From positions 62,001 through 126,000 of the forward strand of contig JAKOGI010001343.1 of the NCBI GenBank assembly GCA_029747015.1: a stretch of 64,000 nt of DNA. Reading direction: 5' to 3'. The notes beneath the pieces were generated by a model. That model was not told where the DNA came from. It saw nothing but the letters and a program-made list of their open reading frames with translations, and searched no databases. This stretch comes from Carnegiea gigantea. Taxonomy: Eukaryota; Streptophyta; Magnoliopsida; Caryophyllales; Cactaceae. A program made the position numbers and the translations under genes. Below are positions 34,581 to 46,000 of the stretch, piece by piece (position 1 is the stretch's first letter; each line of letters begins with the position of its first letter).

Positions 34581-34898
34581 TTGCATATTGTACTTGCTTG
34601 CATTTAATAATAAAATTTCCTCATTGTTTTGTTTGTTTTGTCTCTGAATGTGTCTACGCATGCCTAAAGACATATAGACAACATTTATGTACAAAATAAT
34701 CTTATGGGTTTAATTGTCAATTTGATCCTTAGCTTATTTAAGTTTTAAATTTGGTATTGTAGTATGATTAATGGGGGTCTTGAATTGAATATCGATTCAA
34801 TGACTGTATTTCTCTGCTACAATTTCGGTTTAGAGCTAAAATGAGTATTAAAATCTGATCAGACTTATCTAATACTCATCATAAATGATTACTCGGCC

Positions 34899-34909
34899 AA
34901 GTGGGAGAA
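34899..34909 (+). other. Polypurine tract of the copia element
   Basis: AAGTGGGAGAA immediately before the 3' LTR. Confidence 0.9.
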
Positions 34910-35284
34910 TGTTGGACACGTTTCTATGTGGCCTGAGTTATCATTTATCTAATTAATTGATCATTGACCTAATAAATACCCTACGTATTTATTTGGTAAT
35001 TATTTGATGGACGTAATTACCCTTATGACCTAATTAGGGTTTCCCCTTGGGTGTATATAAATAGAGGTATTAGGCAGAGATCAAGACACCAATCTTACGC
35101 CTCCTCTCTGCCTCTCTATTCTCGTGAGTCTCATCCTCACCTTAGCCATCATAACGATACACCTAAACGGGAACTCGATCTGCGTGAGAATCATGGCCTC
35201 ATCCCTAACCACGTTTACAGGATTATCAGGTACACATGATTTAATTCCTGATTTATATCTTTTATGTTTAAGAATTGATCAACA
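34910..35284 (+). repeat. 3' LTR of the copia element
   Basis: 375 bp, nearly identical to 29,108-29,483. Confidence 0.95.
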
Positions 35285-35290
35285 TAGCCA
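35285..35290. repeat. Target-site duplication of the copia element, right
   Basis: TAGCCA, as at 29,102-29,107. Confidence 0.8.
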
Positions 35291-35689
35291 TGTTTGCCCT
35301 CTGTTTTGATGTTTGTCCGCCTACGACTTTCATATTTTCTTTTAAAATGTAAGTTAGGGTTGGTTTATTTTAAATTATAATTACTTAGCCATCAAAATTC
35401 AACAATAATAGCATGGAGAAATACTGATAAGAGCTTATCAATGGTGATTAACACCTACTCGTATTTCTTAGTTATACTTTTTTATTCATCAACACTAATC
35501 AACAACAAGTTACTTCTAATTAGTTGAGAAGAACAAATCCATTATAAAACAGTTTGGCATTATAACTTTAATCAATCCCTAGATTATACTCTTAAGTAGC
35601 CATCTCGCATTCTTTCATAATCTTCTTGTTGTTTGGCCAAAAGTATCTATTTGATCAAGTTAAACTGTTAACTGGGTGTGTGGTAGAAT

Positions 35690-35935
35690 AACTTTTTAGA
35701 AGAGTTTTTTGGGTTTAAAAAATTAATTTGAAAATGCTTAATTGCATGAGCTTTTTTTAAAATTTTTTTTGGAGAATTATTTTTTTATGTCACAACTTTA
35801 TCAAAAATAATTAATTTTACTAAACAGTTTTTCTACAAATAACTAATTTAAATCAATAATATAAATAGTTAATTTAAATAGTTAATAACTAACATAAATA
35901 ATTAACAGCTAATAAATATTTGCCAAATAAAACCA
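35690..35935 (-). repeat. MITE-like dispersed repeat, copy B
   Basis: Inverted relative to the copy at 3,040-3,360. Shows TTTTACTAAACAGTTTTTCT, AACAGCTAATAAATATTTGC and the AAAGCTC/GAGCTTTTT blocks. Ends not fixed. Confidence 0.5.
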
Positions 35936-36164
35936 TAAATTCTCAAGAGTCTTCATATATAGTACACATGTGCTAAACATTTGTGTATAAATTTTAGAAT
36001 TTTGTATCTTATTTGACACTTATGTATGTACATACCAGAATTACATACTTTTTAGAAGTATGCCCACCAAGCACTAAGTAGGGTTAACGTGGGGACAAAC
36101 GCGGGTGTTTATCATGTACGTATAACGTATACCGACTTTTTCATTGTGCAAAAACTAGTAAAGG

Positions 36165-36707
36165 CTTTGGGGTATCTTTTGTATACAACAACAACAACAA
36201 TACCTCCCAGTGTGGGTTCCACTTTTGCGGGGTCTGGGGAGATCCAGATGTAGGCAGTCTTACTTCTACCGGCATCTCTACCCGTAGAGAGGCGGATTCC
36301 ACGAGACCCACAAAAACAAGATTTTTGTGCAAACATTTTGTAGAAGAGGGCTTTTGAGAAAATATTAAATGAAGAAACTACCGTTACGCGAATAAAACAA
36401 GGAGTCGAAACTAATCAAACCATGGAACAGTAACGCAACGGAAGGAAACATACCTTAACAGAGGTAGGCAAATAATGAGTCGTCCCAGAAATGTGCACTA
36501 CCTGCAAACCACGTGACAACACGAAAACCCACACCCAAACCTGCCCTACTGCAATCGAAAGACAACTACAAGGCCGATTATCTGAGATCTAAGACCTTAA
36601 TCCTATCCCGCAATAGTCTCCTATCTTGAGCCATGTCCTCCGTCAATCCTACAACTTTTAAATTCTCTCTAATCACCTCATCCAACTCTTCTTTGGGGTA
36701 TCTTTTG
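36165..36707 (-). mobile_element. 5'-truncated LINE, probably RTE-type, with 17-bp target duplications
   Basis: CTTTGGGGTATCTTTTG occurs at 36,165-36,181 and 36,691-36,707, bracketing a 509-bp insert. Read on the minus strand, the insert begins within coding sequence for a LINE reverse transcriptase tail (DEVIRENLKVVGLTEDMAQD, then RRLLRDRIKV). This is the usual C-terminus of RTE-like plant LINE proteins. It continues through a 3' UTR with CTCCCCAGACCCC and GTGGAACCCACACTGGGAGG and ends in (TTG)5. The 3' part also resembles the tail of Au-type SINEs, which borrow LINE ends. A second copy starts at the right edge of the window. TSD and tail are seen; the RTE label is inference. Confidence 0.8.
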
Positions 36708-36884
36708 CATCTGTTGGTATAATCAATAAATTTTCAGTATATAATATATTGTGACTTTCATTATAACTTCGATGGTTTTAAAGCATTTATTGCATTGATA
36801 TTAGCTTAAATGTTATGGGGATATCTAAAGAAGAGGTCCGACTAAATTAAGACCCATGGCAATAATATTAGGCTAAGGGTTTGT

Positions 36885-37140
36885 TTGTTCCAGAGGTTAG
36901 CGATTGGGAGTGGTTATACGCCATTGGCAGCAATTGTGATTAGTAGTTAGTAGTTTGGAGCAGTTAGAAGGTAGTTGAATTAACATTTAATAAAATAATG
37001 TGAGCAGTTGTAAACGGTTGGAAGTGATTGAAAGCAGTTGAGAGCAATTAGAAGCGGTTGAAATTATTAATTAACAGTTGAAAGTGATTGAAAGTAGTTG
37101 AAAGTAATTACAGTTAGACAAATGTCGAAACGAACAAGTG
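36885..37140. mobile_element. Possible MITE rich in GCAGTTGAAAGT-like repeats
   Basis: Begins GGTTTGTTTGTTCC and ends with GTCGAAACGAACAAG, loosely inverted. The interior consists of variants of AGCAGTTGAAAGTGATTG. No target duplication found. Confidence 0.35.
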
Positions 37141-37559
37141 TTGTTCATTTTTTTGTAAAAGTAAATGTCTTTCTGCTCTTTGTCCATGCTGCCTTTGTCA
37201 AGGTACCGCTCAAGAGTTGCATCCACACCATCAAATCACGCTGAAGCGAACGTTTTTCCGCTCCTTGTGTCCCTAATCCTTACAATAAACCAAGCTCATC
37301 CATGAGTTACACGCCTTCTGTTAAGGATAGCAACCGACAATATATAAAAAATAGGTAAAGATTATACAGTCTCTCTCAGAATCTCTCAATGTGGGAGCGA
37401 TGTCCCAACACATGTAAACAAAAAAATGCTCATTGTCCACTATCGTTAAATGCTAACTTTATGCAAATAGAGAAAGTGTTTAATTTGACAAATATGTCAA
37501 GGCCTTTGGGGGGATGATATAGGAAGGACCATAGCAACGACAATGTTGAAAATAGGAGT

Positions 37560-37965
37560 ACTATTTAATAAACAGTTATCTATTAGTTGTTTGTATTCGT
37601 AATTTATATCAATTGTTTGAATTAGTTGTTTTTAGAAAAAATGTTTGATAAAATTAGTTGTTTTTAAAAAAATATGTTGGTAGAATTTTATGTGTGGCCT
37701 TGCCTATAAATTACTTTTCAATGGGATGTGGTGTAATTTTTTTAAACTTGTGGGTGATTATGTTATTTCTACAAAAAGATATTATCGAAAAGCTAATTAT
37801 AGTAGTATTTTTTCAAAAGAGCTTTTTAGAGTCAAATAGCTATTACAAATAGCTATTTACCAAATACCTTTTAACTGTTTGATTTGATCAAAATAGTTAA
37901 AATCATCCCAAAAACCTATTTTTGTTTAAACAGTTGTGGTTACCAAACACCCCAACATGTATTCA
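37560..37965 (+). repeat. MITE-like dispersed repeat, copy C
   Basis: Same orientation as copy A: TTGTTTGAATTAGTTGTTTT, TTTGATAAAATTAGTTG, AAGAGCTTTTTAGAGTC, and the end GTTGTGGTTACCAAACACCC, which is the best defined terminus of this family in the window. Confidence 0.55.
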
Positions 37966-38604
37966 ATGGTGTCGACAATTGCATTAATGCATTACAGTAC
38001 TCAAAAGGGCTTTACAATGTCAAAACTCGGGAGATGATCAAGATTATTAGAGTAATCACTACTTTATTAATTGTATTTTCAACTAGACACCACAACCAAG
38101 TGTAATCAGATACCATAGTTATTATTTTTTTACGCATAACTATATGAGGTGTAACAATCGATACTATGAACTCTAAATTGTTAGTAACAACTTTTAAATA
38201 TTGTATTAATTATGCTGGTTAACATTTACAGATAAACAATTAAAGGCTAGAAGATGTTTTTATGGAGATGTTTATGAGATTTTATTTTTTGAGAGATTGA
38301 ATATTAGGCTCTGCAATTTTTTTTAAAAAAAATCATGAAGTGATCTTATAGAGTGTCAATTATTTTGATTTTTTTTTCAGAAGAGGAAAATCTTGAACAT
38401 TACTATCACCATAAAGATTTTTTTGGGGGGGACGGACCATAAAGCTTATTTACATGCTTTTATTTTTACTAATTAATGAGAGCAAGGAGCCAATTAGTAT
38501 AGTTGATGAAATTCCTTGAAAACTAATGCCAAACACCTGACTTCAAATTCCGTCTACATAAATTTTTATACCTCATATACATCACAATAGTAATTTAAAT
38601 TCTG

Positions 38605-39005
38605 GGGGTGTTTGATAACAACAGTTTTTAAAAAAAAAATAGTTGTTTGGGAGAATTTTCGCTGTTTTGACCAAGTCAAACAGTTAAAGGGTGTTTGGTA
38701 AAGAGCTGTTTGCAATAGCTGTTTGGCTCCAAAAAACTTCTTTTGAAAAAGCTATTCTCATTCGCCTTTTGAGAAGAGCTTTTTGTGAAAATGACATAAT
38801 TATCCATAAGTTTGAAAAGATTACACACATTTCATTAAAAACTAATTCATAAATAAGAGTATAAATGAAATTTTATCAATATATTTTTTAGAAATAGCTA
38901 ATTTTTACCAAACACTTTTTCTAAAAACAGCTAATTCAAACAGTTAACTTAAACAGTTAATAGTTAACAGCTAATATAAATAGCTAACAACTGTTTACTA
39001 AACAG
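38605..39005 (-). repeat. MITE-like dispersed repeat, copy D
   Basis: Inverted copy, about 400 bp. Starts GGGGGTGTTTGATAACAACA and ends AACAACTGTTTACTAAACAG. Inner words AGTCAAACAGTTAAAGG and AAACAGCTAATTCAAACAG match copy C in reverse complement. Confidence 0.55.
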
Positions 39006-40700
39006 GACTTCTATTTAGGTCAGTTTTTAGATCTTATAGGTACCAAAATACTAATTAATGAGAGCTAAATGTGGGAAGATACCAATGCAGATGATCTATG
39101 GTGAATTGTAGCCACCCCATTTGTTAACAGCCTGTAAAATTTATACAGTCTCGCTTTGTCTGTTGACTTATTAATTGTTGACAACCAAAACGTAAGTACT
39201 TTGCGAGACGCGTTGATTTACAAGGCCTGAAGTCAGCTTTTCTACAATACTTGGCTCGAATGTAACCCTAAAGATGCAGTGAACCAGCCTGATTCTGGTC
39301 AAAGCTCAAATGATGTCGATACATCCGCTTCAGATTTCTGCCATGCCAGATTGCCATGCATTATTAGGGTCACATAAGGCAATTAGGTTCGTGGTTGAGC
39401 GGGATCGAGTATCGGGTGAATTTTTAGAACTGAAATCAAATTTGGTTGAAATTGGATTTTAAAATTTGGAATTGGTCTCAGTCAGATCTATTGAAACTGG
39501 ATTTTAGAATTTGGACTCGGTTGGGATTGGGTCAATTTTAGGTGTGCGATTCCTAACAAATTTTTTTATTTTTTCTTATTTTCTCCAAAGAAAATGGGGA
39601 GAAGGAGGAATTAAAAAAAGTTGACAACTCACATCTGAACCTAAATTCCTAAAAATGTAATTATAAGGCTAAATCAAATGTGCAATAAACGGTAAAAAAG
39701 AATCATGTACTCTAAAGTAAATTCAGAGAATTGGAGATGTTAATCAGAAACGCACAAATTAAGATTACAAAGCGAACGAGCTATCTAAAAATTATTTTAA
39801 TTCAATTGAAACAGAGAAAGAAAGAAAGGACAGCTGTCAAAATAATATAAAAAAATACGCAGTAACCAACGAAGTTATGAGAAGAAGAACCCAAATTTGA
39901 ATAGAGAAATTCATGGCGGTCGAGATATATAAAGACTAAGTCGGAGATAAATTGAAAGCCAAAAAAAATAAAAGGTTAAACCTGGACAGTTGAAAGTTGG
40001 ATCTCGGTGTAAAAGATATATCACTTGAGGAATGAAGGTATACTTTTTATATCTTTTCATAAAACTTATTTAAATTTTGAGGGGTACTGGGTTCGGGTTC
40101 AGTTCCAAAATTTCAGGACCGGTCATAACTGGGTCCTAAATTTTGGAACCGGTCCTGCAATTGGTCTAATCAGGTCTGGCTGCAGACCCAACGAGCCCAA
40201 ACCAATTCTGCGTCTGGAATCGGGCACCCAATTATTTTGTTCTCCCCTAAGGGCAATGCAAATAAGTCATAACAAAATAAAAGAAAAACAGTCCCTAAAT
40301 TCAGTTTAATTTAACAAAATAGGTTCCATTCAATAGAAATAACTTTAGTTTGACAAATATACGGGCAATTCAATTCAATAGAGATAAGTTTAGAATTAAA
40401 TATACATTAATTCAATTCAATAGAAATAAATATTATTCATCAAAATTAAGTTAAAGAACAGGGTCCAGTTCAGTTTAGACATGGTTTATTATTTGTGAAG
40501 CAAATGTCATGCCTACACAAGTCCAAGAGAACTCACAACTCCTCCTCAATGCTTACAAACTCCATCAAAGGGGACTTGGCCCTTGTACTGATTTGGAACT
40601 TCAATTCTAACATCATCCTAAACCTTTGGGATGTGTTACTCTTCTATTTTGGGAAGGTCAAGAGGCCTTCTAAAGGGTTTAGTCCCTCAAAATGAAGTTA
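39006..40700. other. Repeat-like intergenic sequence, no gene seen
   Basis: Two stretches (about 39,390-39,560 and 40,080-40,240) share a theme of GGTTGGGATTGGGTC / AACTGGGTCC and TTTTAGAATTTGG words in a loosely inverted arrangement and may be ends of one old element. The 94-codon frame at 40,025 is part of this and not supported. Confidence 0.35.
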
Positions 40701-40739
40701 AACCCTCGGAGATAATAAAGAAGCCCTAGAACGGCAAGG

Positions 40740-41560
40740 TGCATGTTAACGGCAAATTAACCCGGTTTTAACCCGATTTTGTGGGCTTAATTATTCAAGC
40801 CTAGAATGGGTTTAAAATGCTGAAAACCTACTTTTTGGGAACCTTCTTATGTCAGCTAAAAGAGCATAAAAGAGTTCTAGGGTAAGGCATTGGATCATAG
40901 GTCAAGTGGAGCCTTTTTCCCCTTGCTGCAATTTCTGCCCCAGCCTGCACATGCTGCACATTTTGCCCCATATCTCCCAACTGGTAGCTCCAAATTGCAT
41001 TCCACTTGAGCCACGTGAAAGCTAACTTCCTAAGCTTTCTAGGAAGGTCTATTTCATCAGATTTGGCTAAGGAACCTAGGAGATATGGCTGTTGGAAGTT
41101 GACCTTTGTAAACTGAAAAGTGCTGACAAAAGTAAAAAGCACTTTTCCACTTTTGTTTGTTGCTTTTTGGTCCCCTCCCTTGCTTTGTAGTCATGTGAAT
41201 GGGTCTTTTGCTGCCTTCTTTGGCTTGTAAGAGGCTCTCATATATAAGAGAGGCCTAAGGATGTAAGAAAGGGTTGGTTGAATGATATACAAAGAAGCTA
41301 AAGCTTTCTCTTTCTCTCAAAATCTTAAGTTCTCTTTATCCTTCTCAAAGGTGGTGAGTCTTGAGTGGATTCCTTTATGGAATTGTGGGTGGCTTAGCCT
41401 TTAAACAATTCTTGGTGGATCCTTAGTCTTGATTGGTGGCTTAGCCTTTAAATCAAGTCATATCTTGCTACTAAGAGGAAATTTGCAACTAAACTCAAGC
41501 AAACTACATCCGGCCCATTAGCACACGCTCCAATTTGAATTGCATTCACTCAGGTTAGGA
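40740..41560 (+). repeat. Probable solo LTR or LTR remnant, edges not resolved
   Basis: The stretch has the look of a plant LTR: CATATATAAGAGAGGCC (TATA box, about 41,240-41,256), a pyrimidine-rich start region (TTTCTCTTTCTCTCAAAATC) downstream, and a repeated GGTGGCTTAGCCTTTAAA (about 41,387 and 41,434). A TG...CA pair with target duplication was not found, so the class is unconfirmed. A transcribed host locus is an alternative. Confidence 0.35.
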
Positions 41561-41670
41561 ATCATTCAGTATCATCTAATACCATATAGCATTATTCACT
41601 GGCTGTTAGGATGATTCGATGCTTGCCCTTTAGCATTAGCCTATCTAAATAACTTAATAATGTATTGGTA

Positions 41671-42056
41671 TGAGAGTGATGATATATATCTTGTCACAAG
41701 ACACCCTTAAGCCATCATAAATTAGCATGTTCTATAATTTAAAATAATAAAATTTTCAATTATTATACTTAATTGTTGGTTGCTAAGCTTAAACATTCGT
41801 CGGATACGCTGACGAAGTATTAAATGACACCGGTCATAATCAGATCAAGCCATCTGTGAGGCCTATAATACTCGTATTTTAGAAATATGGTAAATAATGG
41901 ATAAAAAGATTATTTGTACACAATTTACAAATTGTAACATGCTTCAACTATTCCATCATACCATTTTTTTTAATTTAACAACATTCTATTATGATTTTTA
42001 GGTCAAAATATGACACTTAAGAGGTGTCTTATAACAAGACATTTATCATTTTTGTT
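41671..42056. mobile_element. MITE, second copy of the family at 2.5 kb
   Basis: Left part ATATCTTGTCACAAGACACC and right part GGTGTCTTATAACAAGACAT form terminal inverted repeats. The interior GACGAAGTATTAAATGACACC matches the 2,474-2,866 copy in reverse complement. Non-coding. Confidence 0.6.
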
Positions 42057-43089
42057 TATACAATTTAGTGTCATTCTATTTCGCTCAAAACTATTCAAGC
42101 CTAAGCACTCCACCATAAATTGCTAAACAGAAAACGGTATGATCAGAGTATATTTTAGTTGCTGAGGTTTTGGTTTAGGTAATTTTTTCTTAGATTAATT
42201 TCATGTAATTTGTTATCTAACTTGGTAATTTTGTACTGCAAAAATATAACATTGACTAAAATTTGTGCTGGAATATCAAATGGAAGACTTCACTCACTAC
42301 AAATAATTTTGTGTGAAATCTTACTTCAGACTTATGTGTATTCATTTAAGGGTAAGCCAAAGTGTAACATTTTGCATTATATTAGAGAAGTTTGCTATTT
42401 GATTAACCTAATCCCTCGAATGATTTATTGTGTCACGTATTAAGTTGCAATTAATGTTTGGATGAAAGACCACTAAAATTTATGCTTCACTCCTTGCTCC
42501 TCTTCTACACGAAGAACAAAAAAATTTTTTTTTTTAAAAATGACTTAGATTTGTATACATCTTTTAATTTAGACCAACCCATGTAAAATTGAACAAATCT
42601 CAAAACATGAAACCCTTTATCCTCGTTTTCTGTTAGACATCAGGTGCTTGCCAGGACATGTAATACCATGCTCCCGAGGCAAGTACCTCCACTTTTTAAG
42701 TTACAATACCATCCAAATACAGCACCTGAACTATTCATGCATTTTATTCCTATATATGAAGAATCCGAAGGTGAAAGTACATGCCCCCTAGAGAGTACAG
42801 TATAAGCGTTGGCTTGCCAACAAATTGGTAAGATTCAGGTTATCAGAGAGAACGAATCGTACAATTTTGGACACCAGAGATCTGCCTAAAAAGGCCATTG
42901 GCTTCAAAATTTCATGATCTTCTCTAGGTAAGGTATGGATGTACCGTGTACGAGCATGAAAACAAGATACACACCCTGAAATCATGGTGATGATGAAAAA
43001 CATCTACATTACATTCGTGTGCAGAATTACATCACCACAGCAGATCGTTTCATCATTGGTCCTCAAGAGTCAAGAACGTATAAAGCATT
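42057..43089. other. 3' flank of the AIMP1-like gene
   Basis: Likely includes the 3' UTR of the minus-strand gene next to 43,090. No other gene supported; frames at 42,210 and 42,788 lack domains. Confidence 0.4.
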
Positions 43090-46000
43090 TTACTTGATGG
43101 TTGCTTTTGGGATTGAAGAAGTGCATGGCCCAGCCGATGTCATAAATGGTATTCCCCTGTATGTAGCCACCCCGCCTTCATCTGTGTATAGATGCTGTAC
43201 CCATCCAAACAGAGACAAAGAAATTAACACAATAAACAATGAATCAAGAAGTTCCAAAACAGATGCATTGGGACTTTTCTTTTTCTTTTATCAGAAATGC
43301 ATGAAGTTAGATAAATCATGAAGTTCCCTTAAGGTAGTGTGGGCTCCGATCCAGTATTGATTGATCTAATAATTGTGCTGAAATTACAAGCAATGTTGAT
43401 CAGAAATGCATAAAGTTAGTTTCATCGATTTGACCTATTTGGTCTTGAGTTGGGTCTAGTTCTGGGTCATCCGGTTCACATATTATGGGACATGGAACTT
43501 TTGTGGGAAAATCCACTGTACGCTCTCCCCCCTGCCAAGGAAATCACCTCGGAAAATGGACATAAAATAAATATCACGGATCAAAAAATTCCACATGAAG
43601 CTGATGGCATCTGAACCCCTTCAGAGGGCATATGCAAACCACCCTATAATTTACCAGCCACTTTTAGTGGCAGAAGATACAGAATTGGATAAAACCCAAA
43701 CCAGGAACACAGGTTAGACACATCGGTCAAAATAATCGGCACAACATCTTAATTACTCATCACCCTGCCTACGAGTTTCATTTACCAACATACAATTTCT
43801 TGAAGCTTGTCTAAGAAGTACACAGCATTGTCCAAAAGAACACATACCGGTGTTATCTTCTCCAGCTGTTTCTTCTTCGGGTTGAGAACATCTTCTGGTT
43901 TTCCATCATGCCTGGTAGACAGAAAAACCAGTGTTTTCATATTGTAACACAGATTCTTGAAGAAGATTAGCAGAAATGCAAGTAGTAATTGTTTTCCTCT
44001 GAAGACAAAAACCAGTGTCATGCTTGCAAAAGACAGCATGACACACACAAGCAACTCCCAATACTCTGAATGCTTACCCTGCAAAGGAAACGCGCTCCCC
44101 AACTTTGGCCCCTTCTGGTGGACGCAATGGCTCTACAACACTGTGGTCTTCATTTGATGCACAAAGAACCTGGAACCAGGTAACTATATTTAATAAAAGA
44201 CTTCAGTAACATAATAAAGCTTTCTTATGTAAGCAGAACCAAAAAGTAAGCTGGATAGCAGTCATACAGACAAGTCTTCACCCTTCAGCACAATGAGAGG
44301 CTACAGGCAAATATACCACTAAAACATCCGCAAAAGGGACAAAGTTGTAAAATTTTTGTTCATAAATCACAATTGTCGGTAGAAAAAGAGCACATAGTTT
44401 TGAACTTAGTGATCTCATGATGCAATAATATGCATGACCACTAAACAGAGACCATAATATATAGTCATAAGATGAATTATTAACAACCATCTCATGTGAC
44501 AAAGAACCTAGGAGTTTACCAGCCCTTCTGATACCACATCTCTCAGCTTTCCAGGTTTTACATTGGTAATCAACACCACAAGCCGATTCTGCAACATATG
44601 CCACAAACAATTAAAAGAATAATATATGTTATCCAAGAGGGCATATAATGTCATGCACATAAATCAATTGACATAGGCCTATAGCACAGATGCTACGTAT
44701 GACATTCGCCTATGATGCATATACAGAACACAATGCAAAAAAATCACTCACCACTAAATCATCCGGGCTGCAATACTTTGCCAAACCACTGACCACCTGA
44801 CGTACTTTGGGCTCTCCAACATCAATCTCCTCCACCAGTAGACTAATATTTCAAAGAAATTAAAAAAACAAAGAAAAGAAAATGACTCGCTAAAAGTAAC
44901 CATAAGTTTAACATGCTTTGCATGTCGGAGTTAATGAACAAACAACCAAAGCACACAAATTGATGCACCAAAGTCCCACATACAGCATAGCTCTTCTTTT
45001 TTGTTTTTTAGGGGGGGGGGGGTTGCACACTTGCACGGACTCTGCCTTACAAATATATTTTTTTTTCAATTGAAACTCAGCCCTACAATTCAGTTGCCCA
45101 GACATCATTTGAGGCTTTAGGTTGATTTAAACTAAAGGGGACATTTTACTTTAGTCCACTCCAATCCAAAAGAGAAAGGTTATAAAATTTTTACACAAAT
45201 TTGCATACACCTGCCAGCAAATGAGAAAGCAAAACAAACTATGGAATCAGAGGCATGGCAAATTCTCCAGCATACCTATCAGCAGATGGATGTTTCCATG
45301 CTTTGCGAATAAGGCCGACTTGTAAATTGAGCACAGTAACTGGAACCTCATCTTTAGCTGCTTCTTTTTCAGGTTTTTTTGCCTCTGTTGCTGGTTTATC
45401 ACTCTTGGATTTCTGGTTGGTGATGAAAATGCAACACAACATAGTTATCAGAGAATTGAAAGGAACAATTGTTGCTCATGTAGAGTTTTCACCATGTCCA
45501 AGATTACACAGACACTCTAATGTCTTCACTTCAAGCCAAAAATGAATCAGTTTCGTCATACATAGGGTATGAAACTCAGTAGAATGCTTCCGAACTCGGC
45601 CCTTCAGTCTTTTCTTCAATTAACATTTAACTACCATCTCCCAACAAGCTGTAGGAAGTACAACTGCACGTGCATTACTATAGCCCTTTCACTCTTTGGC
45701 TCAGACGGATATTTCATCCAATGCCCAACCTTCCTTCCATTCACAACTGAATAGAGGAAGACACCAAAAGTAAAAAGCTCTCAGATATTTGTCAGTTACT
45801 TGTTAACCCCTGAATAAATTCCATTTTTGACCTCATTGTAGGCAATCTTAGACCCTCCTTATAAAGGAAGGATACTTTGAGCTGCTTGGCTTCCATGCAC
45901 ATTGAAATGAAAAATACAGGCGTTAAATAGGAGCCCAGATAAAAATGTGTTTGAACAAAATAATATGAAACAATCAGAACCAAATCAATTCCATGAAGAT

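Larger units (their letters stand above)
29108..35284 (+). mobile_element. Young full-length Ty1/copia retrotransposon
   Basis: Length is 6.18 kb. The LTRs are 29,108-29,483 and 34,910-35,284; both start TGTTGGACACG and end GATCAACA. By direct comparison I see two substitutions and one 1-base indel between them. The PBS (29,486-29,498, TGGTATCAGAGCC) pairs with initiator tRNA-Met and the polypurine tract is AAGTGGGAGAA at 34,899-34,909. A single uninterrupted 1,415-codon frame encodes gag-pol in the copia order (integrase before RT). Everything needed for autonomous movement appears present, so this copy may be active or recently so. Confidence 0.96.

Noticed and set aside
44278..44610. 110-codon minus-strand frame
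   Set aside because: Spans the 44,520-44,588 exon of the AIMP1-like gene in a different phase and runs into the intron.
45006..45030. G-quadruplex or regulatory element from the long G run
   Set aside because: It is a single homopolymer in an intron, likely length-variable or a sequencing artefact, without the four separated G-tracts required.
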